In this document: positions 23,624-33,056 of the stretch, piece after piece
Layout of the letters: every line of letters begins with the position of its first letter
How positions within the stretch are numbered: position 1 is the stretch's first letter
Origin: Hyphomicrobium sp.
GTDB taxonomy: Bacteria; Pseudomonadota; Alphaproteobacteria; Rhizobiales; Hyphomicrobiaceae
Assembly (NCBI GenBank): GCA_019751875.1
Contig: JAIEMV010000006.1
Span: 1-64,000, forward strand
Length of the DNA: 64,000 nucleotides
Reading direction: 5' to 3'
Translations under genes and position numbers: made by a program
The notes under the pieces: generated by a model
Told to the model about the DNA's origin: nothing
The model's input: the letters and a program-made list of their open reading frames with translations, nothing else
The model's database searches: none

Positions 23624-25558
23624 TTATTGTGCCGCCAGATTGCCGGCTTGCAGACGAGAATCCATCATTTCCGAAATCATGATCGAGCCGAAGCAATCGT
23701 CGTAGCTTGCTGCGATAAAGGCTATGGCCACGGGTGTGCGGTAGTTGGTTGGCAAGTTGCGGACACGCTCTTGGACGTAGATCTGCTTCAGCGTTTCGTA
23801 GAAGCCGGTGTTGACGAAATCGCGCGGGCGCATGAGTTCGGTGCGCTTCTGGCCGCGGACGAAAATCGTGTTCCCCTTCTTGACCGTTTCAGCAACCGTC
23901 AACTGTTCGAGGTTGTCCGGTTCAACGGTGGTCGGGTCGGCGGAGAGGATCACAAAGTCGGCAAGCTTGCCGGTCTCGATCGAGCCTTTGGTCTTGTCTT
24001 CGAAGTGCTGGTAGGCCGGCCAGATCGTCATGCCCTTGAGAGCCGTGATGACGTCAACGCGCTGGAGCGGCCCAATGATGTCGCCACTGCGCGAGCGGCG
24101 GGTGACTGTAGCGTCAAGGATGCGCATGCTGTCAGGGAAGGCCACAGGCGCGTCGTGGTGAGTGGAAAATTTCGAGCCGCGTTTCAGGTACCATCCCGTC
24201 GGCGAAATGTTCTGCGCGAGTTCGGGGCCGACCGTATGATCGCGATGCCAATCGCCCCAGTAGTAGGTGTGCATCGGGAATAGAGAGGGGAATACGCCGA
24301 GGCGGACGAAGGAATCCACCTGATCCTCGCGCTCGAAGTGGCCGTGGATGAGAACGGGGCGGCGGTCGCCGGCGCCGTATTTGTTTTCAGCGAGGCGCAG
24401 AGCGCTAATCATCAGGTCGCCGGCTGCTTCGCCGGAGACGTGGGTCAAAATCTGGATATTGTTTTCATAGGCCCAGTCGATTGCACTGATCACCTGTTCG
24501 CCGTTGGCCGCCGGATAACCAAGGTAGCCTTTCGGAAAATTGCCAATGGGAGCGTAGTACGGGCGGTCGCGCCAAGCGGTGAAGCCCTGCGGAGACCCAT
24601 CGATGGTGAGTTTGGCACCGCCGATACGGAAGCCGTTCTTGTAGTCGGGACTGACGTTGTCCTTGATGTGATCCCGGCCTAGCAGAATGTCGGGGTAGCT
24701 CACGATATCGATCTTGAGCTTTCCTTGATCCGCGACGGTCCGGAACACGCTATCGAGCCCCTGATTGGAGCGGCCCTCCTGCCCTGTCGTGTAGCCGTAA
24801 GAGGCCCACATGTTTGCGCCCGCTTCCGCCAGCGCTGCCATTCCAGAAGGACCGATGTTGCCAAGGAGTTTCGGGAGCACGGCGATCCAAGCCGTTTCTT
24901 CGAGCACGCCATTGGGCTCGGTCGTTCCAGGTTTGCGCTGGATGACCCCGCCATCGGGGTCCTTCGTTTCAGATGTGTAGCCTACCACCTCGAGGGCCTT
25001 GGAATTCAGAGCACCGAAATGTCCCGACTGATGGACGACGACAAGCGGAAGCTCCGTCGATATCGCGTCAAGTTCTTCCTTGGTCGGCGCGCGTAATTCC
25101 TTCAATTGCGATTGGTCGTAGCCGAAGCCGAGAATCAGCTTGGCCTTGCTCGACATCTCCTTGTTCGCTTCAACCCAATCTTTCATGGTCTGCTGAAGGC
25201 TGGCAATGTCGGTGACTTTGCCGTCGGGCGGAGCCAGCAAGTTCGCGGCAAGTGCCTGCAATCCGCCCATCATGACGTGGCCATGCGCATCCACGAAGCC
25301 GGGAAGAAGCGCCTTGCCGCCGAGATTGATGACATCTGTCTTGTCGCCTTTCGTGGCGAGCACATCATCCTTCTTACCAACCGCAATAATTTTTCCGTCC
25401 TTCACGGCGACAGCATCGGCGCGCATCGCATCGTCGTTCATGGTCAGGATGGGGCCGCCGATCCAGATCTTGTCGGCCGTGTCGGCGGCAGCAGAGAGTG
25501 GCAGGATAAGCGGGAAGAGGGCCCCAACTACTGTTGTAAAACGATGCACGGGACGCAT
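23624..25558 (-). CDS. Exported metal-dependent amidohydrolase (YtcJ-like)
   Basis: A 644-aa enzyme of the amidohydrolase superfamily (Amidohydro_3, YtcJ-like). A signal peptide (about 1-25, ending SAAADT) is followed by the composite beta-sandwich (IWIGGPILTMNDD, AVKDGKIIAVG) and the TIM barrel whose metal motif is D90-A-H92-G-H94. Further metal and catalytic positions fit VVVHQSGHFG, ILTHVSGEA, LIHGHFER and the late HHDAPVAFPDSM. The ATG at 25558 is preferred over an upstream TTG. It is the first gene of an operon with the amide hydrolase 22553-23602; both are exported. The substrate is unknown. Confidence 0.88.
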   Translation of the reverse strand: MRPVHRFTTVVGALFPLILPLSAAADTADKIWIGGPILTMNDDAMRADAVAVKDGKIIAVGKKDDVLATKGDKTDVINLGGKALLPGFVDAHGHVMMGGLQALAANLLAPPDGKVTDIASLQQTMKDWVEANKEMSSKAKLILGFGYDQSQLKELRAPTKEELDAISTELPLVVVHQSGHFGALNSKALEVVGYTSETKDPDGGVIQRKPGTTEPNGVLEETAWIAVLPKLLGNIGPSGMAALAEAGANMWASYGYTTGQEGRSNQGLDSVFRTVADQGKLKIDIVSYPDILLGRDHIKDNVSPDYKNGFRIGGAKLTIDGSPQGFTAWRDRPYYAPIGNFPKGYLGYPAANGEQVISAIDWAYENNIQILTHVSGEAAGDLMISALRLAENKYGAGDRRPVLIHGHFEREDQVDSFVRLGVFPSLFPMHTYYWGDWHRDHTVGPELAQNISPTGWYLKRGSKFSTHHDAPVAFPDSMRILDATVTRRSRSGDIIGPLQRVDVITALKGMTIWPAYQHFEDKTKGSIETGKLADFVILSADPTTVEPDNLEQLTVAETVKKGNTIFVRGQKRTELMRPRDFVNTGFYETLKQIYVQERVRNLPTNYRTPVAIAFIAASYDDCFGSIMISEMMDSRLQAGNLAAQ

Positions 25559-25662
25559 AATCAATCTCGTTAATAATAATTGCTGAGCCCGACCGTGTGG
25601 CCAGCCTCGCGCGGTAAACGCGCAAATCGCCCCTTAGCATATTGTAGCGAAATCATCACTAG

Positions 25663-25854
25663 TTCAAACTTTCTAATCTGCCCGCGTCGCTCATTGAAGC
25701 GCCCGACCAAGCGGCTGTCGCGCTCGACATGAGCCGGTCTGACATCATTAGGCGGTCGCTGGTGCGAGAATCATCAACAGTCTTGCGAGAGGAAGAGGCT
25801 CGGGCACGGGAAGTGCAGCATCAACCCTGGCGACTGAAGGACTGGTCGGTTTAG
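25663..25854 (+). pseudogene. RHH (CopG-like) DNA-binding protein remnant
   Basis: The frame FKLSNLPASLIEAPDQAA followed by VALDMSRSDIIRRSLVRE and LREEEARAREVQ...LKDWSV (stop) has the look of a ribbon-helix-helix antitoxin-type protein: a beta-strand, helix A, the MSRSDIIRRSL turn and helix B. There is no start codon and an in-frame TAG at 25660-25662 cuts the 5' end. The same C-terminal signature recurs at 18460-18547. No toxin gene is adjacent. The rest of 25559-25982 shows nothing. Confidence 0.6.
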
Positions 25855-25982
25855 GCCTGCTGCTGCCTTTCGATGTTTCCAACTAAACAGCTAAGCAGCC
25901 CAACCAGAGGCGTCGCGTTCGGCAGAGTCTGACCTAGTTTGGTCATCTGAACCAGAAGGGCATTGTTATTTGGACGACGTCG

Positions 25983-28900
25983 TCAGGGGTGCCCCGGAGG
26001 ATTAACCTCCGGCACATCGACCTTCGGCGGTTCGGCGACCGGTTGGGGTTCGCTCATGAGAGCGTGCGCCTTTTCCCGGAGGGTCTGGAACACGACGTAG
26101 AGCCCGGGAATGACGAAGATGCCAATGAAGCTGGCAGCAATCATGCCGCCGAAAACGGACATTGCGACCGCCTTCTGGGTTGCGGCGCCCGCTCCGCTCG
26201 CGAAGACAAGCGGTATCAAACCAAAGATGAAGGCGAATGACGTCATCATCACCGCTCGGAAGCGCAGGCCGGCTGCTTCGACTGCAGCATCGACGATGCT
26301 GCTGCCATGGCGGCGCTGCTCCATGGCGTACTCGACGATGAGGATGGCGTTCTTGGCGGCGAGGGCGATCAAAACAACGATGCCGATCTGGGCGAAGATA
26401 TTGTTGTCGAGGCCCGATAGTTTCAGCGCGGCCATCGCACCGAACAGTCCGACCACCACCGACATCAAAACCGCCGCAGGAATCGTCCAACTTTCATAGA
26501 GGGCGACCAAGAACAGATAGGCAAACACGAGGGCCAGCATGAGAATGGCGGCCGTCTGGCCGGCGGCCTGCTTCTCCTGAAGCGCCGTTCCCGTCCATTC
26601 GAAGCTGTAGCCCTGAGGCAGCGAGGCGCGAGAGAGATCCTCCATCGCCTCAATCGCCTGACCGGTTGAATAGCCCTGTGCCGGACCACCTTGGAGCGTC
26701 ACCGAGCGCAAGTTGTTATACCGGATGATCGATGCCGGCGCCGTCACGAGCGAAACTTCCGCGAAAGACTGCAGAGGGATAAGATCGCCGGATGCGGATC
26801 GGACGCGCACCCGAAACACATCGTTGACGCTCATGCGATCATCGGCGTCGGCTTGTACCTTTACCTGCCACGTGCGGCCGAACTGATTGAAGTCGTTGAT
26901 ATAGGCCCCGCCCATCGCAGTCTGCAGGGACGAGAAGATGTTGCTGATCGATATGCCGAGCGTCTGGGCACGCTCGCGGTCGATGTCGAGATAGATCTGC
27001 GGAGTGCTTGCCCCGTAGGTCGTGAAGACGCCCGTCAGCCGCGGATCGGCCTGCGCCGCGATCATTAGCCCGCGCGCAACGGCGGCAATGTCGGCTGGCT
27101 CCGCGCCGGATAGGCCCTGGAGCTGATATTCAAAGCCCGAACCCGTGCCAAGTCCCGAGATCGGCGGCAGGTTGAACAGAAAGATGTTGGCTGCCGCAAC
27201 CGACTGGAAGGTCGCGCGCAGCTCTTTCAAAGCGGCAAAGACGGACATCGATTTGTCCGTGCGGTCCTCGAACGGCTTCAACGTCGTAATAAGGAAGGCT
27301 TTATTGGGCAGCGACAGGCCGTCGATGAAGCTGTAGCCGCCGACCGAGAAGACCGACTTGGCCCACGGCTTGGATAGGATGACCTGCTCAGCCTCTGCCA
27401 AAACCGCCTTCGTGCGGTTGGTCGAGGCAGCGTCGGGCAATTGAATTTCACCCATGAAGGCGCCCTGGTCCTCCTCCGGCAGGAAGCCTGTGGGAACAGC
27501 CTTATTCAGCAGAAAGGCGAGGACCGCAAACCCGCCAACAATGGCGCCGGTCACAATCATTCGGCGTGCGATGCGTGCGACCACTCCAACGTATCCATCA
27601 CGCGCTTGATCGATACGCGTCTGGATTGCTGCAATCATTCCCCAGGGCTTCAGGCCGGGCTTCAGCAGGATCGAACACAAGGCGGGAGACAGCGTCAGTG
27701 CATTGATAGCCGAGATGATCATGGCGACTGACACCGCCACCGCAAACTGCTGGTAAAGCTGCCCGGTAATTCCTGGGATGAAGGCCGTCGGAACGAAGAC
27801 CGACAGCAGGACGAGCGTAATGGCGATGATGGGCCCTGTGATTTGGCTCATTGCCTTCTCGGTCGCCTGGGCTGCTGTCAGGTGCGGCTCGTGCGCCATC
27901 GTGTGTTCGACAGCCTCAACGACGACGATGGCATCATCGACGACAATGCCGATCGCAAGAATGAGGGCGAGCAATGAAATTGTATTGGCTGAGAACCCAA
28001 GCGCGAGCATCACGGCGAACGTGCCGATGAGTGCCACCGGAACTGCTATGATCGGAATGAGCGTGGCACGGAGGTTGCCGAGAAAAATGAAGACCACAAT
28101 GCCGACGAGTACGAAGGCCTCGATGAGCGTATGAATGACCGATTCGATCGTCTTCTCGACGAATACGGTCGTGTCGTACATGACATCGGTCCGAACGTCG
28201 TCGGGATAAAGGGGCTGCAGTTCTTCAAGAACCTTGCGCACCCCTTCCGCAACAGCAATGGCGTTCGCACCGGGTGACTGGTAGATGCCGATGCCTGCCG
28301 CCGGCTTGCCATTGAAGCTGACGAAGCTGTCTGATGATTTGGCGCCGAGTTCAATCCGGCTGAGATCCTTGATGCGGAGAAGCCCCCCCTCCTTGGAAGC
28401 TCGCACGACGATTTCGCCGAACTCTTCCGGAGTCGTCATGCGGCCACGGGTCGTGATGTTAAGTTGGAAGTCGATATCGTTGGCGAGCGGTGCAGCACCG
28501 ACGCGACCAGCGGCTGCCTGGATGTTCTGAGACTGGATCGCATTGGTCACGTCTTGAACGGAAACGCCGAGGCTGGCGAGCCGCTCCAGATTAAGCCAAA
28601 TGCGCATGGCATATTCCTGCGCCCCGAACAGACTGGCCTGTCCCACGCCCGGCACGCGGCTTAATCTGTCGATCAGGGTTATCGTGGCAAAGTTCGTGAG
28701 GAACAACTCGTCCTTGGTTCCGTTCGGAGAACTGGCCGCGATCACCTGGAGCAGGGCGGAGGACTGCTTCTTCACCGTCACGCCCAGACGCTGCACCTCG
28801 GACGGCAACTGCGATGTTGCTTGGTTCACGCGGTTCATGACGTTGACAGTATTGAGATCTGGGTCGGAGCCGACCTCGAAACTGACCGTGAGCGAATAGC

Positions 28901-29162
28901 TGCCATCCGAGCCAGAGTTGGACTTCATGTAGATCATGCGGTCGACGCCGTTGACCTTACTTTCGATAATTTGGGCGACGCTCGCTTCGACGGCCGCAGC
29001 AGAGGCCCCAGGGTAGGTGGCTTTCACGCTGACCTGGGGGGGCACGATGTCCGGGAACTGCGCGACCGGGATGGCGGACAGGGCGATGATACCGGCAATC
29101 GAGATCACGATGGAAATGACGAAGGCGAGCCGCGGCCGGCGGATGAATACGGCCGAGATCAT
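25983..29162 (-). CDS. RND-family multidrug efflux permease (AcrB/OqxB-like)
   Basis: Inner-membrane proton-driven pump of the hydrophobe/amphiphile efflux-1 type, 1059 aa, normal length. It has the classic N-terminus ([20 protein letters not shown]), two large periplasmic porter domains and twelve helices. The proton-relay aspartates are intact at D409-D410 ([15 protein letters not shown]), as is the helix-10 lysine ([14 protein letters not shown]). The family signature [14 protein letters not shown] is near residue 51. It overlaps its adaptor gene by 4 bp, so the two form an operon. The sequence is closer to AcrB/MexF/OqxB pumps than the other RND pump at 6819-9896. No outer-membrane channel gene follows. 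Confidence 0.94.
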   Translation of the reverse strand: MISAVFIRRPRLAFVISIVISIAGIIALSAIPVAQFPDIVPPQVSVKATYPGASAAAVEASVAQIIESKVNGVDRMIYMKSNSGSDGSYSLTVSFEVGSDPDLNTVNVMNRVNQATSQLPSEVQRLGVTVKKQSSALLQVIAASSPNGTKDELFLTNFATITLIDRLSRVPGVGQASLFGAQEYAMRIWLNLERLASLGVSVQDVTNAIQSQNIQAAAGRVGAAPLANDIDFQLNITTRGRMTTPEEFGEIVVRASKEGGLLRIKDLSRIELGAKSSDSFVSFNGKPAAGIGIYQSPGANAIAVAEGVRKVLEELQPLYPDDVRTDVMYDTTVFVEKTIESVIHTLIEAFVLVGIVVFIFLGNLRATLIPIIAVPVALIGTFAVMLALGFSANTISLLALILAIGIVVDDAIVVVEAVEHTMAHEPHLTAAQATEKAMSQITGPIIAITLVLLSVFVPTAFIPGITGQLYQQFAVAVSVAMIISAINALTLSPALCSILLKPGLKPWGMIAAIQTRIDQARDGYVGVVARIARRMIVTGAIVGGFAVLAFLLNKAVPTGFLPEEDQGAFMGEIQLPDAASTNRTKAVLAEAEQVILSKPWAKSVFSVGGYSFIDGLSLPNKAFLITTLKPFEDRTDKSMSVFAALKELRATFQSVAAANIFLFNLPPISGLGTGSGFEYQLQGLSGAEPADIAAVARGLMIAAQADPRLTGVFTTYGASTPQIYLDIDRERAQTLGISISNIFSSLQTAMGGAYINDFNQFGRTWQVKVQADADDRMSVNDVFRVRVRSASGDLIPLQSFAEVSLVTAPASIIRYNNLRSVTLQGGPAQGYSTGQAIEAMEDLSRASLPQGYSFEWTGTALQEKQAAGQTAAILMLALVFAYLFLVALYESWTIPAAVLMSVVVGLFGAMAALKLSGLDNNIFAQIGIVVLIALAAKNAILIVEYAMEQRRHGSSIVDAAVEAAGLRFRAVMMTSFAFIFGLIPLVFASGAGAATQKAVAMSVFGGMIAASFIGIFVIPGLYVVFQTLREKAHALMSEPQPVAEPPKVDVPEVNPPGHP

Positions 29163-30298
29163 GGCGATGCTCCCGTCGCCTGCGGAAGCGGCTGCGGATT
29201 GACTTTTGCGCCCGGCCGAACACGCTGTTGCCCTTGCACGATCACGCGCTCTCCGGGCTGGAGCCCGTCGCGCACCTCGACCAGGCCGTTCCGCTCGATG
29301 CCCAAATTGAGCCGGCGTTGCTCGACGACATTGTCAGAATTGACGACGAACACGAAGCGGCCGGCCTGGTCGGTCGCGAGGGCTACTGTGGGAACGACGG
29401 TCAGCTCTGCCGGCGCGGTTTCTGCCACGGCGACCCTCAAAGTCATCCCGTCGGTCAAAACGCCGTCCTGGTTGGCGAACACCGCGCGGACGAGTTGGCC
29501 ATCGGTCTTGGGATCGACAACGACGTCGAGGAAGTCGATTTTGCCCTCGGTGGGCAGCAGACTTCCGTCCGACAATCGAGCCGTGACGGTGAGCGGCTTG
29601 CCTTTCATGCCACGGCGTGCGTCGAGCAACTGCGATTGTGTGACGGGGAACAGTGCGTACATCTCGTCGGTCCGTACGACAGTCGTGAGAACGCCAGTCT
29701 CGGGCCCCACCAGATTGCCCGGCGTTATGGCCGCCCGGCCCACGCGCCCTGCGATTGGTGTCCGGATGTCAGTGTAGGAAAGCTGGATTTCCGCGTTGGT
29801 CACATTCGCCTTTGCTTCCATGACGGAAGCACGTGCCCGCGATTCTTCGGCCACCGCTACGTCGAGCTGAGCCTGGGATGCCACCTGCTTGCTCTCAAGC
29901 TCGCGATAGCGCCGGAGTGTGGCCGACGCGTTCGCGAGCGTCGCTTCGGCAGCGGCAAGCTGCGCCTTGAAACGCTCCAGGGTCGCTTCGAACGGCTCCT
30001 TTTCAATCGTAAAGAGAATTTGGTTCGGTTCGACAGGGGCACCGGCTGCGAAGTGCGTCTTGACGAGAAATCCCTGCACGCGGGCCCGGATTTCCACCTT
30101 TTCGATCGCCTCGACCCGGCCGATGAATTCATTCTGGCGGCCAAGGGGCTTCTTTGCTGCTTCGACTACCAGGACGGCCGGAAGTGGGGCGTTCGGGGAC
30201 TGGGCGGCTGCGGGTTCCGGCAGTTGCGAGGCGATCCCTGCGATGGTTACAGCGATGGTGAGCGAGGAGAAAACGCGAAGCCGAACAGAGGACGACAT
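29159..30298 (-). CDS. RND efflux periplasmic adaptor
   Basis: Membrane fusion protein of the adjacent AcrB-like pump, 379 aa. A signal peptide ends near PEPAAAQ (residue 33), with no lipobox cysteine, so it is probably a soluble periplasmic protein. A lipoyl-like half ([23 protein letters not shown]), a helical hairpin (about 95-150), the partner half ([13 protein letters not shown]) and beta-barrel domains follow. The sequence is nearer to MexE/OqxA-type adaptors than to the lipoprotein adaptor at 9903-11054. It is the first gene of the operon; the upstream 60 bp contain a direct repeat of GTCGAAT that might be an operator half-site, but this is weak. Confidence 0.92.
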   Translation of the reverse strand: MSSSVRLRVFSSLTIAVTIAGIASQLPEPAAAQSPNAPLPAVLVVEAAKKPLGRQNEFIGRVEAIEKVEIRARVQGFLVKTHFAAGAPVEPNQILFTIEKEPFEATLERFKAQLAAAEATLANASATLRRYRELESKQVASQAQLDVAVAEESRARASVMEAKANVTNAEIQLSYTDIRTPIAGRVGRAAITPGNLVGPETGVLTTVVRTDEMYALFPVTQSQLLDARRGMKGKPLTVTARLSDGSLLPTEGKIDFLDVVVDPKTDGQLVRAVFANQDGVLTDGMTLRVAVAETAPAELTVVPTVALATDQAGRFVFVVNSDNVVEQRRLNLGIERNGLVEVRDGLQPGERVIVQGQQRVRPGAKVNPQPLPQATGASP

Positions 30299-30860
30299 GC
30301 AGAAACTTTCACGACGATGATGCCATCCTCCTGAATACAGTATTTTTCATAGGAATTCGACATTCGACCATATCACCGCGGCCTAAAAGTTATCCCCCTG
30401 GCGTAGCCATAGCCGCTAATGGCTCATTTCTGTCGTTTGGCTGTTCAGACCGTGCGTCCGCTAGGTTTAGCTGTCGAATAGGCGCGTGAGTTCTGCTGCT
30501 AAGGGTAGAATTGCCTTCATGGAGACGAAGCAGAGACGGCCGAGCCTGACCCGAGGCTGCCACTGGCGAACCACCTAAGGGCGGGATGACCACTTGTGCC
30601 TGGATGCGAAACAACGGAACGACCCGCAGTCCTTGCGATGCTTCTTTCAAGTTCTATGAGTTCAGGAGGACCCGGTTGCCCTTCTCCGGCGCCCTCACTG
30701 ACGAAGCTGGCTGATGGTTGCGAGGATGATCAAAACGCGCTACCTGCAGGGGTGATTTAAGAAGTGGTCGCAGATGCATTGTCCGCGACGTGAGGTGTTC
30801 GCCCTTGCAGAACGCTGCTGGGAAGCTTGCTGCAACGGGAAAGATACGCGCGGTGATGGC
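30299..30860. other. Intergenic region without recognisable gene
   Basis: A 562-bp stretch between the divergent RND operon and marC-like gene. The part next to 30298 should contain the RND promoter. Open frames inside have no domain, no good ribosome site and odd composition. I see nothing else. Confidence 0.6.
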
Positions 30861-31532
30861 TTGGAACATCTGATCGTGCCGATCCTGAAAGCGCTGGTTT
30901 TGGTGCCAGTCACGCTGCTGCCGATCATCAATCCACTCAGCACCGCTCCAGTCTTTGTAGCCACCGTTGGCAACAATCGTGCTCTTGCGGCGCGTTTGGC
31001 ACGGCAGATTGCGATCAACAGCTGGGTCGTCATCGTCACGTCCATGCTGATTGGAACGTATGTGCTCGCATTGTTCGGGATATCGCTCCCCATAGTTCGT
31101 CTCGGCGGCGGGTTGCTCGTTGCATCCACGGCTTGGCGCATGCTTCACCGAACCGATGATGATGCCGTGCACGCGAAGGCGGCTGAAGAAACGTGCGAGA
31201 TGACGCAAGCTGAGGTGGTTCGGCGCAGCTTCTTTCCCATAACGTTTCCGCTCACGACCGGGCCCGGTACGATCGCGGCTTCGATTGCGCTTGGCGCTCA
31301 GATTCCAACGACACCAGTATTGTACCTTGCCGGAGTAATGGTTGCGGCCAGTGGCGCGCTCCTCGTTTCCCTTGCGCTCTATCTGATCTTTCGCAATTCG
31401 ACAGCTGTCGTCGCGTGGCTCGGCGAGGTGGGCATGCTCGTGCTGACGCGGTTGATGGCGTTCATTCTGCTTTGCATAGGCCTTCAGATCATGTGGTATG
31501 GGTGGGCTGAATTGCACACTGCGCCCATGTGA
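30861..31532 (+). CDS. MarC-family integral membrane protein
   Basis: A 223-aa membrane protein of the MarC (NAAT) family with six helices. Typical marks are the first helix ending LPIINPLSTAPVFVA, the central FFPITFPLTTGPGTIAASIALGA and the last helix RLMAFILLCIGLQIMWYG. The start is uncertain: TTG at 30861 gives the usual family length, while the frame extends back to an ATG at 30774 with an unlikely Cys-rich extension. Despite the name, the family is not shown to cause multiple antibiotic resistance; amino-acid transport has been suggested for some members. Confidence 0.82.
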   Translation: MEHLIVPILKALVLVPVTLLPIINPLSTAPVFVATVGNNRALAARLARQIAINSWVVIVTSMLIGTYVLALFGISLPIVRLGGGLLVASTAWRMLHRTDDDAVHAKAAEETCEMTQAEVVRRSFFPITFPLTTGPGTIAASIALGAQIPTTPVLYLAGVMVAASGALLVSLALYLIFRNSTAVVAWLGEVGMLVLTRLMAFILLCIGLQIMWYGWAELHTAPM

Positions 31533-31536
31533 TCGT

Positions 31537-31950
31537 CTAGATGGGATATCGTAGGACCGCCGCAAGTTCACTGCCCGCAGGCAAGTCCGATTTCCTGACG
31601 GCGAGCACTTTTGCGCCTGTTCACAGGGCTCGCGCAGCAATCTCGTCGACGATGCAGTAGCTCTTTCCGCCAAGCCCATCAGCAAACTGAACGGCTCCGC
31701 TAGCTTCATCGACCGATCCTGGCGTCACACTATCGATATCGACAAGTAGAACGTCGATCGCCCCGAGCGTCGCGGCCCGTGCCGCATTCGAGAGATCCGA
31801 TGTGGCGCGGCCGCTGACTGCTCGCGTTTCGTAAAGACTTCGGAATTGCCCGAGTTCCGATTGGTAGCACGCGTCAAGTATTGCTCTGACAGCCACAGAT
31901 AGTTCTGCGTCGCTCGCCCTTTCAGAGTTAGGTGTGACCGTTGAAGACAT
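31537..31950 (-). pseudogene. baeRF-like (archaeo-eukaryotic release factor-type) remnant with internal stop
   Basis: C-terminal part of a bacterial protein of the archaeo-eukaryotic release factor-like family. The segment SDAELSVAVRAILDACYQSELGQFRSLYETRA...NAARAATLGAIDVLLVDIDSVTPGSVDEASGAV...IVDEIAARAL is typical. A TGA at 31621-31623 interrupts it, but the same frame continues with the expected ending TGAKVLAVRKSDLPAGSELAAVLRYPI and a TAG stop. A single substitution (for example TTA to TGA) explains the break. The N-terminal two-thirds of the protein is also missing, so the gene was truncated as well. Intact members are around 350-400 aa. Confidence 0.72.
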
Positions 31951-32077
31951 GAAAGGAGTGCACGGCGCGGAGAATAAGGCTTGCATTTGAACGGGGTGCC
32001 GGGGCACCTACCGATACAGCTTTTCTTTGGCTGTAGGGTGCAATCAGATCAGAAGTTCAATTTGCGTCATAACTTTT

Positions 32078-33025
32078 ATGAAACAGATCTCTTTCGACCA
32101 ATACTGCAGTGCGGTACGAATGGCGAAGGTGAACTTCATTCTGACCCGCCGGGAAGAGGCTGCTTGGTGGTTGGAGTTCGTGGCGGTGGCGAACCTACTC
32201 CTCCAGTTCGGCGGGGATGGCGGGGCGAGTGTCGTCGAAGGTACAATCACCGCGGATACTTATGTGCTATTGGCCCGGCATAATCCATCGTTTTCGAACA
32301 TAGCATTCAATGGCGAGCTGGTTTTGCAAAATGAGTTCGTTCTCCTTCCGCCGGGGGCGCATTTCGTCATTTCGGCGGATGGTCCGCGGAGCTGGCTCTC
32401 TTTAACAATCCCACGCCATGTGGTGGAAATCGCTTGGGCTAGAAATCCGATCCTGCAGAAACGCATTCATGCGCGTCACCCCTGCATCGTCCCTGTGACA
32501 ACGGATCAGCATCTAACTTTGCTGAGCCTCGCGGAATCCCTTTTAAAGCTTGCGCAAACGCGATTTCACATCTCAGAAGTGCAGCGCGTCGAGAACAGCT
32601 TGCTCGAAACGGCTCGACACATGCTTTGCGGCGAGGGGATCGTGCAGCGCGTCAGTTTAGAATATCGGCGCGCCAACGACATTGTCACAACGGCCCTATC
32701 GTCGGTGGCCCACCTCGACCACATTGACACCATTTACGTTGACGATCTTGCGCGAGCGGCAGACGTTCACAGTCGTACGCTGCTTCGCGCCTTCCATCGA
32801 GTCGTTGGGATGGGCCCCGTCCGTTACCTTCGCTTCCGGCAGCTCAACGCGGTCCGCCGTGCGCTCAACGAAGCTCCAACGACTTCGGTTACGGCGGCCC
32901 TGCAGACGGCTGGAGTGTCCGACATGGGACGCTTCTCCGGCCAATATAAAGAACTCTTCGGCGAGTTACCGTCAGAGACCCTGCTTGCCGCCAAGGCGCG
33001 CGCCAACGGTCGACCGCGCGACTGA
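32078..33025 (+). CDS. AraC-family transcriptional regulator
   Basis: A cytoplasmic activator of about 315 aa. The N-terminal two-thirds resembles the AraC-binding-like cupin domain (LVLQNEFVLLPPGAHFVISADG). The C-terminal 100 residues contain the two helix-turn-helix motifs: IDTIYVDDLARAADVHSRTLLRAFHRVVGMGPVRYLRFRQL, then SVTAALQTAGVSDMGRFSGQYKELFGELP. The ATG at 32078 is chosen because the region before it reads as non-coding; it lacks a clear ribosome site. It faces away from the baeRF-like remnant and converges with the DUF1254 gene 33057-34484. Its effector is unknown. Confidence 0.83.
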   Translation: MKQISFDQYCSAVRMAKVNFILTRREEAAWWLEFVAVANLLLQFGGDGGASVVEGTITADTYVLLARHNPSFSNIAFNGELVLQNEFVLLPPGAHFVISADGPRSWLSLTIPRHVVEIAWARNPILQKRIHARHPCIVPVTTDQHLTLLSLAESLLKLAQTRFHISEVQRVENSLLETARHMLCGEGIVQRVSLEYRRANDIVTTALSSVAHLDHIDTIYVDDLARAADVHSRTLLRAFHRVVGMGPVRYLRFRQLNAVRRALNEAPTTSVTAALQTAGVSDMGRFSGQYKELFGELPSETLLAAKARANGRPRD

Positions 33026-33056
33026 GCCGAGTTGACTTCCGACCAGTGGGCTCACC

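Noticed and set aside
28821-30334. Long plus-strand frames opposite the second RND pump and its adaptor.
   Set aside because: No start signals or known domains, and the minus-strand genes are certain.
31621-31623. TGA in the baeRF-like gene as a selenocysteine codon.
   Set aside because: The position is not a redox or catalytic site in this family, the N-terminus is also truncated and no SECIS-like hairpin was seen directly after it.
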